From Arctopsyche grandis (lineage: Eukaryota > Arthropoda > Insecta > Trichoptera > Hydropsychidae): a stretch of 64,000 bases of DNA. Each line of letters begins with the position of its first letter. Position 1 is the stretch's first letter. Below are positions 14,509 through 26,627 of this stretch, one piece after another. The stretch is taken from assembly GCF_051622035.1 (NCBI RefSeq), contig NC_135366.1:10260001-10324000 (forward strand), read 5' to 3'. The notes beneath the pieces were generated by a model, which saw only the letters and a list, made by a program, of their open reading frames with translations, was not told where the DNA came from and ran no database searches. A program made the translations under genes and the position numbers.

Positions 14509-14633
14509 CTCACATAGAACAAGCGGTACGTTGTATTCTTCGCCGAGAGGCATCAGCTGTCCTCAACCGGTAGTAATATCTTTTTATTATTTATTACCAG
14601 CATAATACAAATTCTCAAATAGATCTAAATCAC
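14509..14633 (-). other. fs(1)h: Probable non-coding 5' UTR exon of fs(1)h
   Basis: On the minus strand a clean acceptor (TGTTTGCAG) lies just right of 14633 and a strong donor (GTATGTG) just left of 14509, bounding 125 nt with no long ORF. It lies 200 bp upstream of the first coding exon. Inferred from splice signals only; a transcript read would settle it. Confidence 0.5.
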
Positions 14634-15349
14634 CTGCAAACACAAAATTAAATCGTATTAGTTCACAAGCCTCACTAAATTACAAGAAGTAACATCAAAC
14701 GTCAAGAGTCACACAATCGACAATAACAATACGACCGTGAAGGCAAAACCGTTACAGCCATCGACTGGATACGACGAGCCAACGGAACAGAATATAAATC
14801 GACACTTATTTTTCAATGCAATACACCGATCAATTAATCAAACTTTCATTGTGGCCTTTGTTCATATTGAGTATCATAACGCATCGTATGTACAAATTGA
14901 AATAAAAAAATATATATACATTTGCAATTTTAATGCAATAAAATGAATATCATTTGAAGCCAATGACCGGGGACACAAATTAAATCAGAATTTACCAAAC
15001 ATTTGTTTATAATAGACGCGTGTCTTGCAAATTTTTTTCAAAGAATTGCTTTACTATTTGTGCTAAGCAAAAAATTATGTGTGATGGGCGAAAATTGAGC
15101 ATTCGCTTAAAAAAATTAATAAATTGTGCGTATGATTTAATCAATAAATAGCATGTATGACACGAAGATTTTTTTTAGTTTAGATTTAACATAAAAACAA
15201 AAATAAACACTTCCGAGAAAACAATGAATCAATTTTTGATAAAATAATAATTTCTTGGAATATTGACAGATCATCGGTTTAGCCAAGTCAAAAATCCTCA
15301 TCCGGAATACTTTTTCGACAATCGATAAGTTTGAAGCCTTCTATATTAT

Positions 15350-15560
15350 CATTCACCGGTGGTTTTAACCGGCTTCGCTCGATGTCGGTAATATAAACCG
15401 CTTAAACACGGCTCATTTAATAGTAAACATTTTATTAATTTTATATTTGAATAGTTTTATTTCATTTATTCAATGACGTCACGGATTTTACAAACGAAAT
15501 GAACATACAAAGTATCTTTCGATATTATATATATATATATATATATTAGATTAAATAAAC
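15350..15560 (-). mobile_element. Helitron-like non-autonomous fragment, copy 1
   Basis: Read on the minus strand this ends in GTTTAAGCGGTTTATATTA, then a hairpin-forming GAGCGAAGCCGG and AAAACCACCGGT. It matches the copy at 49395-49715 over more than 100 bp, including the upstream AATAAAACTATTCA and CCGTGACG segments. The GCGAAGCCGGG hairpin close to a CTAG-type end is typical of Helitron 3' termini. Here the terminal CTAG is changed to CCGG. Confidence 0.45.
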
Positions 15561-16185
15561 TAACCACCATATGAAATGTATTTATTTTATAATAAATGTT
15601 TATACCAGTAACGAGCGAGGGCATAACTAACCGAATTCGTATCGAAATCTTTAAATCACGTCAACAATAAATCGAATATGCATCGGCTGTGTATGAACAG
15701 AGCGTGTGGAAATCAACCAAGTTGCATTATTAGCAAATTTAAACAACCAATTTTTGACTTAAAACTTTCGCCCACTAATCTGACGATATATATATATATA
15801 TAGGATCCGGATGTGAAGGATTCCAAGTGAAACGCGCAGATTCAGTCAGAACCATTTATTATAACATATCGTCCGGCCTGTTCTCCAACAAGTGACCATA
15901 ACAACACGCATCCGGTCTCTCCCATGCATACCACACACACACTTTATCCCTAGCAGTTTGGCCAACCACACATACGATATATATATAAAGAAATACATTG
16001 CATAAATCCAACAAAAAAAATATCAAAAAAATAAAAACAGCTCGACGGATAGATCAACTTCACACACATACAATTGAACCGTCCTCGACTCGGACGCGGA
16101 AGCAATCGAAGAATAAACGTCGCTAATCGATCACGGTCACATCCACAATTTTCCTATATAAGAATGGTATCAACACCGATGGTAA

Positions 16186-16212
16186 CACACACATACACAC
16201 ACACACACACAC
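16186..16212. repeat. (AC)n microsatellite
   Basis: AC-rich dinucleotide tract in the presumed first intron of fs(1)h. Confidence 0.85.
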
Positions 16213-16368
16213 TCCAATTCAACGAGCACTGTATTCAATTCAGATCGGGCACATCCGAAAAATGATCGTCCATACAATATGTATATAGCAATACGTCACA
16301 ACATATAAACAATATCTTATTGACGTTTCGAGCACGTACGTATATATAGATATCTTGGATGAAGCGAA

Positions 16369-16402
16369 AGCGCGCGCGCGCACACGCACACACACACACA
16401 TA

Positions 16403-16442
<40 letters not shown>
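16369..16442. repeat. (GC)n(AC)n(TA)n compound microsatellite
   Basis: Runs of GC, then CA, then a long TA tract ending in TGTGTG, just left of the GC island. Confidence 0.9.
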
Positions 16443-16539
16443 AGATTACGAAAGACGACAAATACATATTCTAGAAAGTGTGGTTTGTAAGATATATGTG
16501 TATATATGCATACATGTGTGAATGGCGAGCGTTGTTGTC

Positions 16540-17290
16540 AAATGAATCGATCGCGAGGCGCGGGAAGGGAAGGGAGGGGAGGGGAGGGAAGGGGACGCGC
16601 CCCTGCATTTTGACACTTGACGGGAGGCCGGGGGTGGGGGAAGGGCGGGAAGCTTGGGCCAGAGTGGGGCGGGGGAGCGGGGCGGGCTGGGGGCGCGGGG
16701 GCGCCGGGCCGGAGGGGCGAAGGCGCGTCTCGGTATACCAACATGGCGGCGGGAGGGGCGGAGTCGTCGAGTGGGTGAATGGGCGGGCAACGGAGCCGAG
16801 CCGATGTGAGGCGTCCGTCCTGGTCGGGCTGTCAGCGGCGAGTGAGGGTCGGGGTCCGGCGGGGGGGGCGGGTGCGGGGGGCAGGGGTTGCGGTCGCGGG
16901 GCGGCGGGGGCGCCGATCCGAGGGAGAGCGCGAGCGCGAGCGTAGAGCGTAGAGCGTCGAAGTCGAGCGTCGATCGTTGAGCGGGGGGTACCTGGTGGGA
17001 GGGGCGCGGGCGCGGCGTCGGCGTCCAGGCGAGGCTCGGGCGGCGGGCGGCGGGGGGGGAGGGGCGGCGGGCGCGGGGGCGCCTTCGGATGCGGTCGGGG
17101 GCGCGGCGCGGGGGCGGATTCGCGGCCAAGCGCCGCCGCCGGCAGCGCAAATGGCGGCCAGACTAGCTGCCCTCTAGCGGCCGATTAGTGCACTATTGCA
17201 ACAACCGCACTCCGCACTCCGCTCTCCGCGCTCCGCGGCCGTCGCCCGTCGCCCGTCGCCCCGACTCGCTTCACGATGCGTCGCTCTGCA
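16540..17290 (-). promoter_or_regulatory. GC/CpG-rich island, probable fs(1)h promoter and first exon
   Basis: About 750 bp of very GC-rich, CpG-dense sequence in an AT-rich region, upstream of fs(1)h. ATGGCGGC motifs resembling Pho/YY1 sites occur near 16742 and 17150. On the minus strand CCAG|GTACC at 16992/16991 is a possible first-exon donor. Long open frames here are a GC-content effect. No TATA box is evident. Confidence 0.6.
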
Positions 17291-17460
17291 ACTTTCACCG
17301 CTCTGACTCATGACGCTGCTGACTCGTTTGCGATGCGAGCGAGCGGCTTTGATGTTTCGACACATTTGTGGCGTGCGTTCACTGAGCTGGTGACGGTTCG
17401 TTTTTAATAATGGAACTACATTTTTCGAAGCGATCAACTATATACTCATATATACTCAAA

Positions 17461-17960
17461 CCAGCAGCGTGGTCTAGTGGTGAATGTTGAATTATTTCGT
17501 ACTTGATGTTACGAGTTCGATTCCCCGCTAAGTCTCGTTGTTGGCCAGACCTTGATTTGTCTAGGTCGATCGTTTCTTATCAGAATTTGCGAATTTTTCT
17601 GATTTTCATTGAAACGATTCCTGTAAAATTGGCGTTTCCTTCCCAATTTTCTGTTGCGAATTTTTAGTTATTGTTATATCTTAGGTTTCGCCATATTGCT
17701 CACCATAGATATTGCTCTGTGGTTGTTTATCGAATATAAAATTCGTATTGTTACATGAAAGTTATTCATCGTTATTTATCGTATTAATACAATGTTTGTG
17801 ATATATGTTTACTGACCATAGATGTCAGATATTTAGATTTACATGTATCTATGTAATAATTATGTATGTGGACCAGGAAGGCGCATTTGGGGTTTACCTG
17901 TTAAGCTTTCCTGGTATATTTGTATATATGTATGTAAAAATAAAAATAAATAAATAAATA
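17461..17960 (+). mobile_element. tRNA-derived SINE, copy A, full length
   Basis: Starts CCAGCAGCGTGG with a box A-like TGGTCTAGTGG and a box B-like AGTTCGATTCC near 17515. The body shares GGCCAGACCT, AGGTCGAT, TATCAGAATTTGC and AACGATTCCTGTAAAA with the other copies. The 3' end, CCAGGAAGGCGC to GCTTTCCTGG, can fold into a hairpin and is followed by an (AAATA)n tail. A RNA polymerase III promoter is inferred. Confidence 0.8.
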
Positions 17961-17966
17961 TAAATG

Positions 17967-18051
17967 ATAAATGCTTTGTAAAAAAGGTTCGGCAAACCTT
18001 TAACAATGCATTTACAACATGAGAACAATGAACAACGCGCTCTGGGTCCGC
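17967..18051 (-). mobile_element. MITE copy ending in GCGGACCCAGAGCGCG, partial
   Basis: Minus-strand sequence matches the left arm and centre of the element at 58786-58910, including ATGCATTTACAACAT-type and GGTTTGCCGAACC segments. It begins within a few bases of the A-rich tail of SINE copy A, so the second arm is missing. The SINE probably landed in the MITE, or the MITE was truncated. Confidence 0.65.
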
Positions 18052-18256
18052 TTTTTACTCATATATTTTGAAAGACGTTCAAGATTTTCATTCATTTATC
18101 ACTTTTTTAATGGTAATTGTATTGCGATCTACATATGCATATGCAATGTGTGATAAACTGTTTGTTTCATTTTTTCATAATACCTGCATATATCATTTTT
18201 ACTTAATCTATGTTTATACTACTAATTTTATTGGTATTTTGTGTAATCCATGTATG

Positions 18257-19132
18257 CAGGGCTTTTTCCCATGTAACACGGTGGAATGTCGTTCCGGGAC
18301 CTTTTTTTCTCTACATTTTTTATGGTTCAAGGAATATTATTTTTTAATTTTATTTTTTTGGCATATATGTAAGTTTAAAAATGAAAAAAATATCTTGTTA
18401 CTTCTCAAACGCTGCTGCCGATTCCATTAATAAAAATCCAAAAACAAAAACAGAAACGACGACAGAAAATATGAGTTGATGATCATCAGACTCGTGGGAC
18501 ACTTTTCGATACTTCAAAATACGTCGATCGATGGTTACTCAAAGGCACCGTTAACACGAGAGATATCTACACCAAAGGAAGACATTCGGCCAGAGATCAT
18601 AACACAGAGAAAAATAATCGAAATAATTTGCCATTTAAGAATTGGGCAAAACTTTAGAAATTTTTATTAAATTATATGATATTTTTACAATTTTATTTTA
18701 CATTTAGTCATTAGTTGTATATTTGTATCTGTTTGTTTAATTTTAGATTTGACATGTTAAAAATAAAAAAATAATTATTATTTTTCTTTGATATTTTATG
18801 CGCTTCGAAGCATATAAAAAGTTGCTTCGAAATTTCATTTAAATTATATTTGAATATAATATATAATATAATTTTTTCTCATAAAAACTTGACAAGAAGG
18901 ATAATTGGATTATTACGCACATTGCGATCGCCGAAAAAACAATTTTTGCCATGAAAATCGCGATTACAGAATATTTGGCACTCGAGCTATCGTTAGTATA
19001 TTAGACTTTTCGGCTGCCAGATGTTCCGTTACAGAGATTTTGGTGACTTTTGGGCGAGCGCTTTGTGACCAATAATCACCGAACCAACAAGGAGCGAGTT
19101 CCAGCCCTTATTTTTTTCAAAAAAAAACCCTG
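18257..19132. mobile_element. Non-autonomous hAT-type element
   Basis: Both ends begin CAGGG(C/T)TTTTT when read inward, followed by related GGAAT..CGTTCC and GGAAC.CGCTCC blocks. Eight-bp flanks CATGTATG (18249-18256) and CGTGTATG (19133-19140) match at 7 of 8 positions, as expected for an hAT target-site duplication. The 876-bp interior shows no recognisable transposase; the 120-codon frame at 18068-18430 straddles its left end and looks random. Confidence 0.6.
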
Positions 19133-19479
19133 CGTGTATGTATCATAAAAGTACATATTATATTTAAACATGCAGTACATACTATTTACCTAATCATTTT
19201 TTTCTGTTTGTTATTCCGATTGAATGTTTATATTGAATAATTAAATTTAAGATGTTAATATTTAAAAATATTCGATCGTCATTATTTGATTTAATTAATG
19301 ACAATCGAAAAGATGCATACGAAACGATGTAATGATACGAAAAGATGCATCGGCGATTCGATCGACACACGAAACGTCACGTGCATACATATGTATATCA
19401 GTCGATAAACGTAAACGTAAATGTATGCATGTATAATTGTACATCGCACGGAATGTACTTGCGTATGTACAAACGTGAC

Positions 19480-19766
19480 GGGCGCGGCATCGATTCGAAT
19501 TTGGCGGTTGGCGGTAGGCGGTTGGCAGCGAACAGTCGTTGGCGGGAGGGGAAGCGGGGAGGTGGGGACCGGCCGAGACAGAGACAGAACCGAGGCCGAG
19601 GCCGAGGCCGAGGCCGGGACGCGCACGGGATTTATCGAGCAGCGGGCGATCGAGGGCGCGCTTCGTCGCCGCCCGCCGCGCGCCTTCGCCCCCCGCGCTC
19701 CGCCCCCACGCGCCCCCCTCTAACCCCCGCGCCGCGCCGTGCCGCGCAATCGCAGTGTAGTTCACG
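19480..19766 (+). promoter_or_regulatory. GC/CpG island, probable Ogt promoter and 5' UTR
   Basis: CpG-dense sequence directly upstream of the Ogt start, including a short GAGGCC hexamer tandem at about 19590-19617. GC richness continues into the first few hundred codons of the gene. No splice junction is needed between here and the ATG. Confidence 0.6.
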
Positions 19767-22700
19767 ATGAGCGAAACAGTCGAATTGTCGTGCATGAGTC
19801 TGCTGGAAGTGGCTCACCGCGAATATCAAGCGGGTGAATACGAACTCGCTGAACGCCACTGTATGCAGTTGTGGACGCAACAACCGACGGACACCGGCCC
19901 TCTCCTTCTGCTTTCGTCCATACATTTTCAATGGAAAAAAATGGACAAATCAGCTCATTTTTCGTCGTTGGCTATACGGCAGAATCCACTGTTGGCCGAG
20001 GCGTACAGCAACTTGGGAAACGTGTACAAAGAGCGGGGACAACTCCAGGAAGCTGTCGAAAACTACCGACATGCGGTAAGACTAAAACCAGATTTCGTAA
20101 ACGGTTACGTAAACTTAGCCGCCGCCTTGGTCGCCGCTGGAGAGGTAGATCAGGCCGTCGAAGCATACATTAGCGCTCTTCAAATAGATGGAGATCTCTA
20201 TTGTGTGAGGAGTGATCTGGGTAACTTGTTGAAAGCCCTCGGGAGACTGGAAGAAGCTAAAGCTTGCTTCGTGAAAGCCATCGAGACCAAACCGGAATTT
20301 GCCGTCGGGTGGAATAATTTAGGTTGTGTTTTTAACTCCTTGAATGATATATGGCTGGCGATTCATCATTTCGAAAAGGCTGTCACGATCGATCCCACGT
20401 TTTTAGATGCGCACGTCAACCTCGGCAACATGTTCAAGGAGGCTAGAATATTCGACAGGGCCGTTCCTGTGTATTTGCGGGCGTTAAATTTATCTCCGAA
20501 AAATGCCGTCATACATGGAAATCTCGCGTGTGTCTACTACGAACAAGGATTGATTGATATAGCTATAGAAACTTATAAAAAAGCGATAGAACTTCAACCC
20601 ATTTTCCCCGACGCTTACTGCAACTTGGCGAATGCCCTCAAAGAGAAGGCAATGGTGATCGAAGCGGAAAACTGCTACAATACTGCACTGCGACTTTATC
20701 CCAACCATGCCGATTCTCTAAACAATTTAGCTAATATTAAGAGAGAACAAGGCTATATCGAAGAAGCCACCAGACTGTATTTGAAAGCTTTAGAGGTTTT
20801 TCCAGAGTTTGCTGCAGCTCACAGCAACTTCGCTTCTATTTTACAACAACAGGGTAAGCTCGAAGAAGCTCTTATGCATTACAAGGAAGCAATACGCATT
20901 CAACCCACGTTTGCAGATGCATACAGCAATATGGGAAATACTCTCAAAGAAATGCAAAATATATCCGGGGCATTGCAGTGCTACACGAATGCGATTCGAA
21001 TAAATCCTTCTTTTGCTGACGCTCACAGCAATTTAGCTAGCATTCACAAGGACACGGGAAATATTCCAGAAGCGATACAATTTTATCGAACAGCATTGAG
21101 CTTGAAGCCGGACTTCCCCGATGCTTACTGTAATCTAGTACACTGTTTACAAATCGTATGCGATTGGAGCGATTATGATGCTCGAACGAAAAAATTGGTG
21201 TTGATAGTCGCCGATCAATTGGAGAAAAATCGATTGCCTTCTGTTCATCCACATCACACTATGCTCTATCCGCTAACGCACGGCTATCGAAAACAAATAG
21301 CTGGACGTCATGCCAATCTTTGCATGGAGAAGATTTCGTTTCTGAATAAACCTCCATATAAATTTTCTAAAGATTTAAACAGCGATCGCATTCGAATAGG
21401 GTACGTGAGCAGCGATTTTGGGAATCACCCTACGTCGCATTTGATGCGATCTATACCAGGCTTACACGATAGATCAAAATTTGAAATTTTTTGTTACGCT
21501 CTAAGTCCCGACGATGGTACCACTTTTCGATCGGATATTTCAAAAGAAGCCGAACATTTTGTAGACTTGTCACAAGTGCCTTGTAACGGGCAAGCTGCTG
21601 ATAGAATTTATGAAGATGGAATCCACATTTTGGTAAATATGAACGGGTATACAAAAGGTGCAAGGAATGAAATATTCGCTTTGCGGCCGGCTCCAATTCA
21701 AGTAATGTGGCTAGGTTATCCAGGAACGAGCGGTGCTGATTTCATGGACTATCTCATCACGGACGCAATCACAGTTCCTTTCGAGTTAGCAGACATATAT
21801 TCAGAAAAAATAGCCCACATGCCGTATACGTTCTTTATAGGAGATCACAAACGAATGTTTCCTCATTTAAAAGAACGTTTAATTGTTAGCGACAGCAATC
21901 AACCGACCGAATTTCTCGCCGACAATGTAACATTGATAAATACTGTTGATTTGTCATATTTAGTTGAAAACACGTATATAAAAGAGGTCAAGGAATTGAT
22001 TAAATCCTCAAATCCAGTCGAAATTTCTTTAAAAGTAGCTGAACTTCCCACTACTACACCTATAGTTACAATGATAACCAAAGGACATGTTGAAACGTCT
22101 GTAAATGGTTTAATACTTCAAAATGGATTAGCAACGATACAGACTAATAGCAAAGCAGCAACCGGTGAAGAGGCTCCTCAAAGTATCGTAATAACTACTC
22201 GACAACAATACTCATTGCCAAATGATGCCATAATTTATTGTAATTTTAATCAGCTTTATAAGATCGAGCCAATAACGTTGAGTATGTGGGTGAACATTTT
22301 AAAAAATGTTCCAAATTCAGTACTGTGGCTTTTAAAATTTCCTGCTGCCGGTGAAGCGAATATTAAATTGGTAGCCCAACAATTAGGACTTCCGGAAGGA
22401 CGAATCATATTTTCCAATGTAGCAGCGAAAGAAGAGCATGTACGACGAGGACAATTAGCTGATGTGTGTTTAGACACTCCTCTTTGTAATGGACATACAA
22501 CTAGTATGGATGTTCTCTGGACTGGTACTCCTGTTGTCACCTTACCTGGAGAAACTCTGGCTTCTCGAGTTGCATATTCTCAACTACATGCACTCGGATG
22601 CTCGGAACTTGTTGCCAAAACAATGAGAGAATATCAAAAAATTGCTATTCGTCTTGGAACTGATAGAGAATACTTAAGGACTACTAGAGCGAAAGTATGG

Positions 22701-22856
22701 AAAGCTCGTAATGAAAGTCCCCTCTTTGACTGTGATATTTATACGAAAAGTATGGAGTTGCTTTTTAATAAAATGTGGAAAAGACATAAGAAAGGAAAGA
22801 GTCCGAAACACGTGCGCGTGACCCCTGATGACTTACAGATTACTAACGGTCAATAA
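19767..22856 (+). CDS. Ogt: O-GlcNAc transferase (OGT / super sex combs), single exon
   Basis: Transfers GlcNAc from UDP-GlcNAc to Ser/Thr of nuclear and cytosolic proteins; in flies it is the Polycomb-group gene sxc, whose substrates include Polyhomeotic. It has 1029 residues, close to fly (about 1059) and human (1046). Residues about 10-470 are tandem tetratricopeptide repeats. The N-terminal catalytic lobe has [14 protein letters not shown] at 545-558 with the catalytic-region His554. A divergent intervening segment spans about 700-820. The C-terminal lobe has NFNQLYK with Lys832, corresponding to human Lys842, and [11 protein letters not shown] with His910-Thr911-Thr912, the UDP-binding motif. 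All key residues are intact. A TAG lies in frame 9 nt before the ATG. The gene is unbroken by introns, unlike its multi-exon neighbours and the fly gene. The stop codon overlaps an AATAAA. Confidence 0.97.
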   Translation: MSETVELSCMSLLEVAHREYQAGEYELAERHCMQLWTQQPTDTGPLLLLSSIHFQWKKMDKSAHFSSLAIRQNPLLAEAYSNLGNVYKERGQLQEAVENYRHAVRLKPDFVNGYVNLAAALVAAGEVDQAVEAYISALQIDGDLYCVRSDLGNLLKALGRLEEAKACFVKAIETKPEFAVGWNNLGCVFNSLNDIWLAIHHFEKAVTIDPTFLDAHVNLGNMFKEARIFDRAVPVYLRALNLSPKNAVIHGNLACVYYEQGLIDIAIETYKKAIELQPIFPDAYCNLANALKEKAMVIEAENCYNTALRLYPNHADSLNNLANIKREQGYIEEATRLYLKALEVFPEFAAAHSNFASILQQQGKLEEALMHYKEAIRIQPTFADAYSNMGNTLKEMQNISGALQCYTNAIRINPSFADAHSNLASIHKDTGNIPEAIQFYRTALSLKPDFPDAYCNLVHCLQIVCDWSDYDARTKKLVLIVADQLEKNRLPSVHPHHTMLYPLTHGYRKQIAGRHANLCMEKISFLNKPPYKFSKDLNSDRIRIGYVSSDFGNHPTSHLMRSIPGLHDRSKFEIFCYALSPDDGTTFRSDISKEAEHFVDLSQVPCNGQAADRIYEDGIHILVNMNGYTKGARNEIFALRPAPIQVMWLGYPGTSGADFMDYLITDAITVPFELADIYSEKIAHMPYTFFIGDHKRMFPHLKERLIVSDSNQPTEFLADNVTLINTVDLSYLVENTYIKEVKELIKSSNPVEISLKVAELPTTTPIVTMITKGHVETSVNGLILQNGLATIQTNSKAATGEEAPQSIVITTRQQYSLPNDAIIYCNFNQLYKIEPITLSMWVNILKNVPNSVLWLLKFPAAGEANIKLVAQQLGLPEGRIIFSNVAAKEEHVRRGQLADVCLDTPLCNGHTTSMDVLWTGTPVVTLPGETLASRVAYSQLHALGCSELVAKTMREYQKIAIRLGTDREYLRTTRAKVWKARNESPLFDCDIYTKSMELLFNKMWKRHKKGKSPKHVRVTPDDLQITNGQ

Positions 22857-23038
22857 AATTTTGTCATTAAATAATTTAAAATTTAAAAATTAAGCCTAAA
22901 CTTACCCACTTTAAAAATATAATCTACTTCACCCCTGCTTTTCTATGTGCAAATCCCATTTTTTCAATATTTAAAATATTTATTGTCACATTATCAATAG
23001 AAATATAGAGTTAAGTACACATCATTGTTTTCAATAAA
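22852..23038 (+). terminator. Ogt polyadenylation signals
   Basis: AATAAA at 22852-22857 overlaps the stop codon, and a second AATAAA at 23033-23038 is the more plausible working signal, giving a 3' UTR near 200 nt. Confidence 0.45.
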
Positions 23039-23670
23039 AACATATGTATTTGTTAATTAATATTTTTTTATTCACACTCCATAACCAATCCTACACGCGT
23101 CAACAACTGATATAAGGAAATTCGATTCAGCTGTATCGGTGCCGTCAGCATAAAAAAGTAACAAACGCAAGTTTAATCATAATTAGAAAATTGATCGTAC
23201 CAGACAACATTGAAACAACATGTTTTAAATAAATATATTAACTGTGCTTTGAACAAGCTTATCTCAACAAAAATAGAATATAGGTATGTTATGTGAAACG
23301 AGGCATATACGTGCAGATAAAAAATATAAAAGTTTTCATAGTTATCAAAACAAAAAGTGATACTGAGAATTTTGTAAATTTGCGAGTTTGATAAAAATCA
23401 GATGGAAAACAAAAGTGAAGATGTAATTTTATTTAAAACATAGTAAAAATATTAAAAGAGTATATACTTTTAAGAACATGTTCTTTTACTAATTACCCAT
23501 AATCATTGAACCCAATTAAATTCAAATAATAATTATTAAATCAAAATAAATTAAAATTAATGAAATCAAAAGAAATTAAAATTAATTAAATCAAAATAAA
23601 TTAAGTCACACATATACATAAAAATGAACATGTGTTTGAGCATTTACCACATATGTACATACATAATAAG

Positions 23671-24095
23671 CCAGCAGCATAGCTCGGTCGTTAAGCTTCT
23701 GCTTAGCTTCGAGAGGCGCCGGGTTCGATCCCGACCTCGATTGAAAATAATGTTTCTAGGTATATCTGTAGTGCTGCTGGTCAGACCTGGATATTTGTGA
23801 CTCCAGGTCGATTGTTTCCTATCAGAGTTTGCCAATTTTCTCTGATTTCATTGTTGAAACGGTTCCCGATTAAAAATTGGTTAAAATTCTTCCTACCTAC
23901 TATGTCACCACCATTTGAGTATGATCAATGTATAATAAAATTAACGTACAATTCATAGATGTCTCGTTAATTTGCTAGTTTTCAGTGTCTTGTATAATAA
24001 AAAATGCTGTATTGTTTGTAATTGGCCAGGAACGCGCATTGGGGTTTACCTGTAAGGCCTTTCTGGTATAACATGTAATAAAAAACAAAATAAAA
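23671..24095 (+). mobile_element. tRNA-derived SINE, copy B, full length
   Basis: Head CCAGCAGCATAGCTCGGTCG contains box A, and GGGTTCGATCCC at 23721-23732 is a perfect box B. The body shares CAGACCTGG, CAGGTCGAT, TATCAGAGTTTGCCAATTT and AACGGTTCC with the other copies. The 3' end carries the same CCAGGAACGCGCATTGGGGTT to CTTTCTGG stem-loop as copy A, then an A-rich tail. Confidence 0.85.
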
Positions 24096-24915
24096 TAATA
24101 TATCATACTCACGGGTCTACTTCGATCCACCAACTTGAAATATCTCGACACTAGTTTTTTTGACTTTAGTAAATAAAATTAAAATGGAAATAGATTAGAT
24201 AAAGATAGAAAATATAACAAGAATTGATTTTTAAACGTTTTTTTAAATATTTGAAAAGTGTGTTAATAGCTTAAAAATCTATGAATGATCACAATATGTC
24301 ACGTACACATATTAATATTTACGTACCACACATACATATGTACATGTATACAGTACATATGCATGTGTATATACACAAAAACATTTTTGTATATAGTATA
24401 CAAACTTTTGTTAAAGCAGACGAAAAGTCGAGAAAACGAGAGTTGAGATATTTCGAGTCGGTTCCGTTTGTATATATGTTACAGTGAAAGTATATTTCAA
24501 GTGAAAATATATGTTCACTAGTGAAAATATATTTTTACCACTTCAAGCAATGAAAATGTATCAAACAATGAATTTTCAACGTTTAACTCTATAAATTTAA
24601 TAATTCAATCTTGAATAAATAGGCCCAACCCTTTCTTAACCTAACCTATCCTTACCCTTAAATAATACCAACCCTAACAATCTAATCTTAAATTAATACA
24701 ACCAACCCTGAAAATGTAACTGATTATGATTTCACTGAAACGTCAGTGAAAATATATTATCACTTGAAATATAATTTCACTGTGACACATATTATTATTA
24801 TTGTAACGTGGACGTGTAGAGGGGTTTCCAAGATCGGAGTGAAAGACGCAGCTAGTGTAGTTAAAAAATAACAAAATATATATAGCTTTTAAAAATAAAA
24901 TTCATTATTTTATTT

Positions 24916-25110
<195 letters not shown>

Positions 25111-25667
25111 AGCGAGTATGCGTCTTGTGTTTAAATTTCTACGAAAATCATGATGACATGAAAGCTACGAAAAGTATTCGTTGCAACAGTTCCTCTGGTC
25201 TTGCCTCGTGAGTCGTTGTAAGATTGAAGTGAAATTTATAAGAAAATTCATTTATTATTCATTTTTAATCTATATATAATAATTAAGGTTCAGTATTTCT
25301 GTATATTGTATGTAGTGCATGCTATTTTTTTTAATAAATTCTTAGATTCATTTTAATTTTTAAATTCAATGAAACATATTTTTTAATGATCAATCGATCG
25401 AATTTTCCACTATTATCCTTCTATAATAATTATACGAGTTTTCGAGTTTAATACAAATTATAATAATAACGGAACTAATTTAATATTACAAATACAATTT
25501 TTTGTACGCTTTATGTGCAAATAGAAGTATTTAACAATCTGCTTATGAAAATCAATTTGAAGAATGAAGGGGTCGAAAATATTTATGAAAACGGGCGGCA
25601 TACCCCTAGGGGCGGCCCTGTTTAGCAGTGACTAAAAATGTCTCTTAATAATGATGTAATGTAGAGA

Positions 25668-25961
25668 TTAGGTGAGTGGCTTATGTCAACCAATGATTAA
25701 TGTTAATCACGGTAAACGGACTACTAGTCATATGTGAACCGGTCGTTCTACATAGATCGTCGTCACCCGTCACACCAAAACGTGTGACTAATTTTCGGTG
25801 TGACTAGTTTTTTCGTGACTTATTTTCGGGTGTGTCCAGTTTTCTTGCGACCAGTTTTAGTGTGACGGGTGATAACGTGTGACCGATCTAGTGCGACCGG
25901 TTATCCTGTTACCGGTTAACATTTGACTAGTAATCACCGAATCGTTAATCACTTCACCTTA
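25668..25961. mobile_element. Fold-back/MITE-like element with degenerate internal repeats
   Basis: Ends TTAGGTGAGTG and CACTTCACCTTA are inverted copies. The inverted similarity extends inward through GTTAATCACGG and ACTAGTCAnATG to ACCGGT, over about 60 bp each side. The interior, about 25781-25905, is a run of degenerate 16-17 bp units of the form GTGTGACCAGTTTTCG. No ORF. Confidence 0.55.
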
Positions 25962-26316
25962 CGTTTGCGCCAAAAAGACCTCACCTATAAACGAGCTGTA
26001 CACAAAAACTAATCCAATCGACCAATGATCTTTCTGTGTTGAGAGTACACGATTTAAGGTCTGACCGCACTAAACGACAACCGAGCGATCCGACACTTCA
26101 CAACAGTGTGCGACAATATTAGATAAACCGCACTTGAACGACAAATTATGTCAATCATTCGTTCGATACCTCGGAGCAAAATGGACGAAACGGACGCTAT
26201 TTTAGTATCTTTGATATACGAGGAAGAAGAACAATCGAGAAAACCCAAAAGATTATGGCTACATGCTATTTCAAAGTCACGATATGAAGAAGGAGAATAA
26301 TTGTCGCAAGGCAACC

Positions 26317-26375
26317 CCCCACTCAACGACACCTTGCGTCAAAGTTGGTCGAAAAGTCAACTCTGACGCAAGGTG
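26317..26375. repeat. Inverted repeat inside the Harbinger element
   Basis: AACGACACCTTGCGTCA and its exact complement TGACGCAAGGTGTCGTT flank a short loop. The pairing extends a few bases inward with one mismatch. Confidence 0.7.
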
Positions 26376-26627
26376 TCGTTCTACGCGGTCTCCGTGACGG
26401 GCCGGAATGTGAAATTACCGAAAACGCAAATATCGGAAGGCAAATATCGAAATAGATGACACCTATTTAGTTTCAGAATATCCCTGTATGTATTGGTGAT
26501 TTTTTTCACTGCTTCGTTTGTCTTCATTACTTGGTCTAACATAAACAGGATAAAATGACGCAAGTGCCCTTCCTCTATTATTATTGGACCCTTCCTCATA
26601 TGTTAACCACTAGTCCACGTCGCTCGG

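Noticed and set aside
16446-17177. Long overlapping open frames on both strands of the fs(1)h promoter island (up to 234 codons)
   Set aside because: Pro/Arg/Ala-rich translations on one strand and Gly/Arg/Ala-rich on the other are the signature of GC composition, not of coding.
17461-17530. tRNA gene
   Set aside because: Boxes A and B are present but the sequence cannot fold into a cloverleaf with a paired acceptor stem, and it continues into the SINE body.
19291-19931. Open frames around and antisense to the Ogt start
   Set aside because: Shadows of the GC-rich Ogt 5' region; none has a recognisable domain and the Ogt frame explains the sequence.
24806-24870. Possible LTR fragment (TGTAACGTGGACGTG-like) related to 15803-15840
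   Set aside because: Shared words such as TTCCAAG and GTGAAA.GCGCAG are short and no TG...CA boundaries or duplications could be placed.
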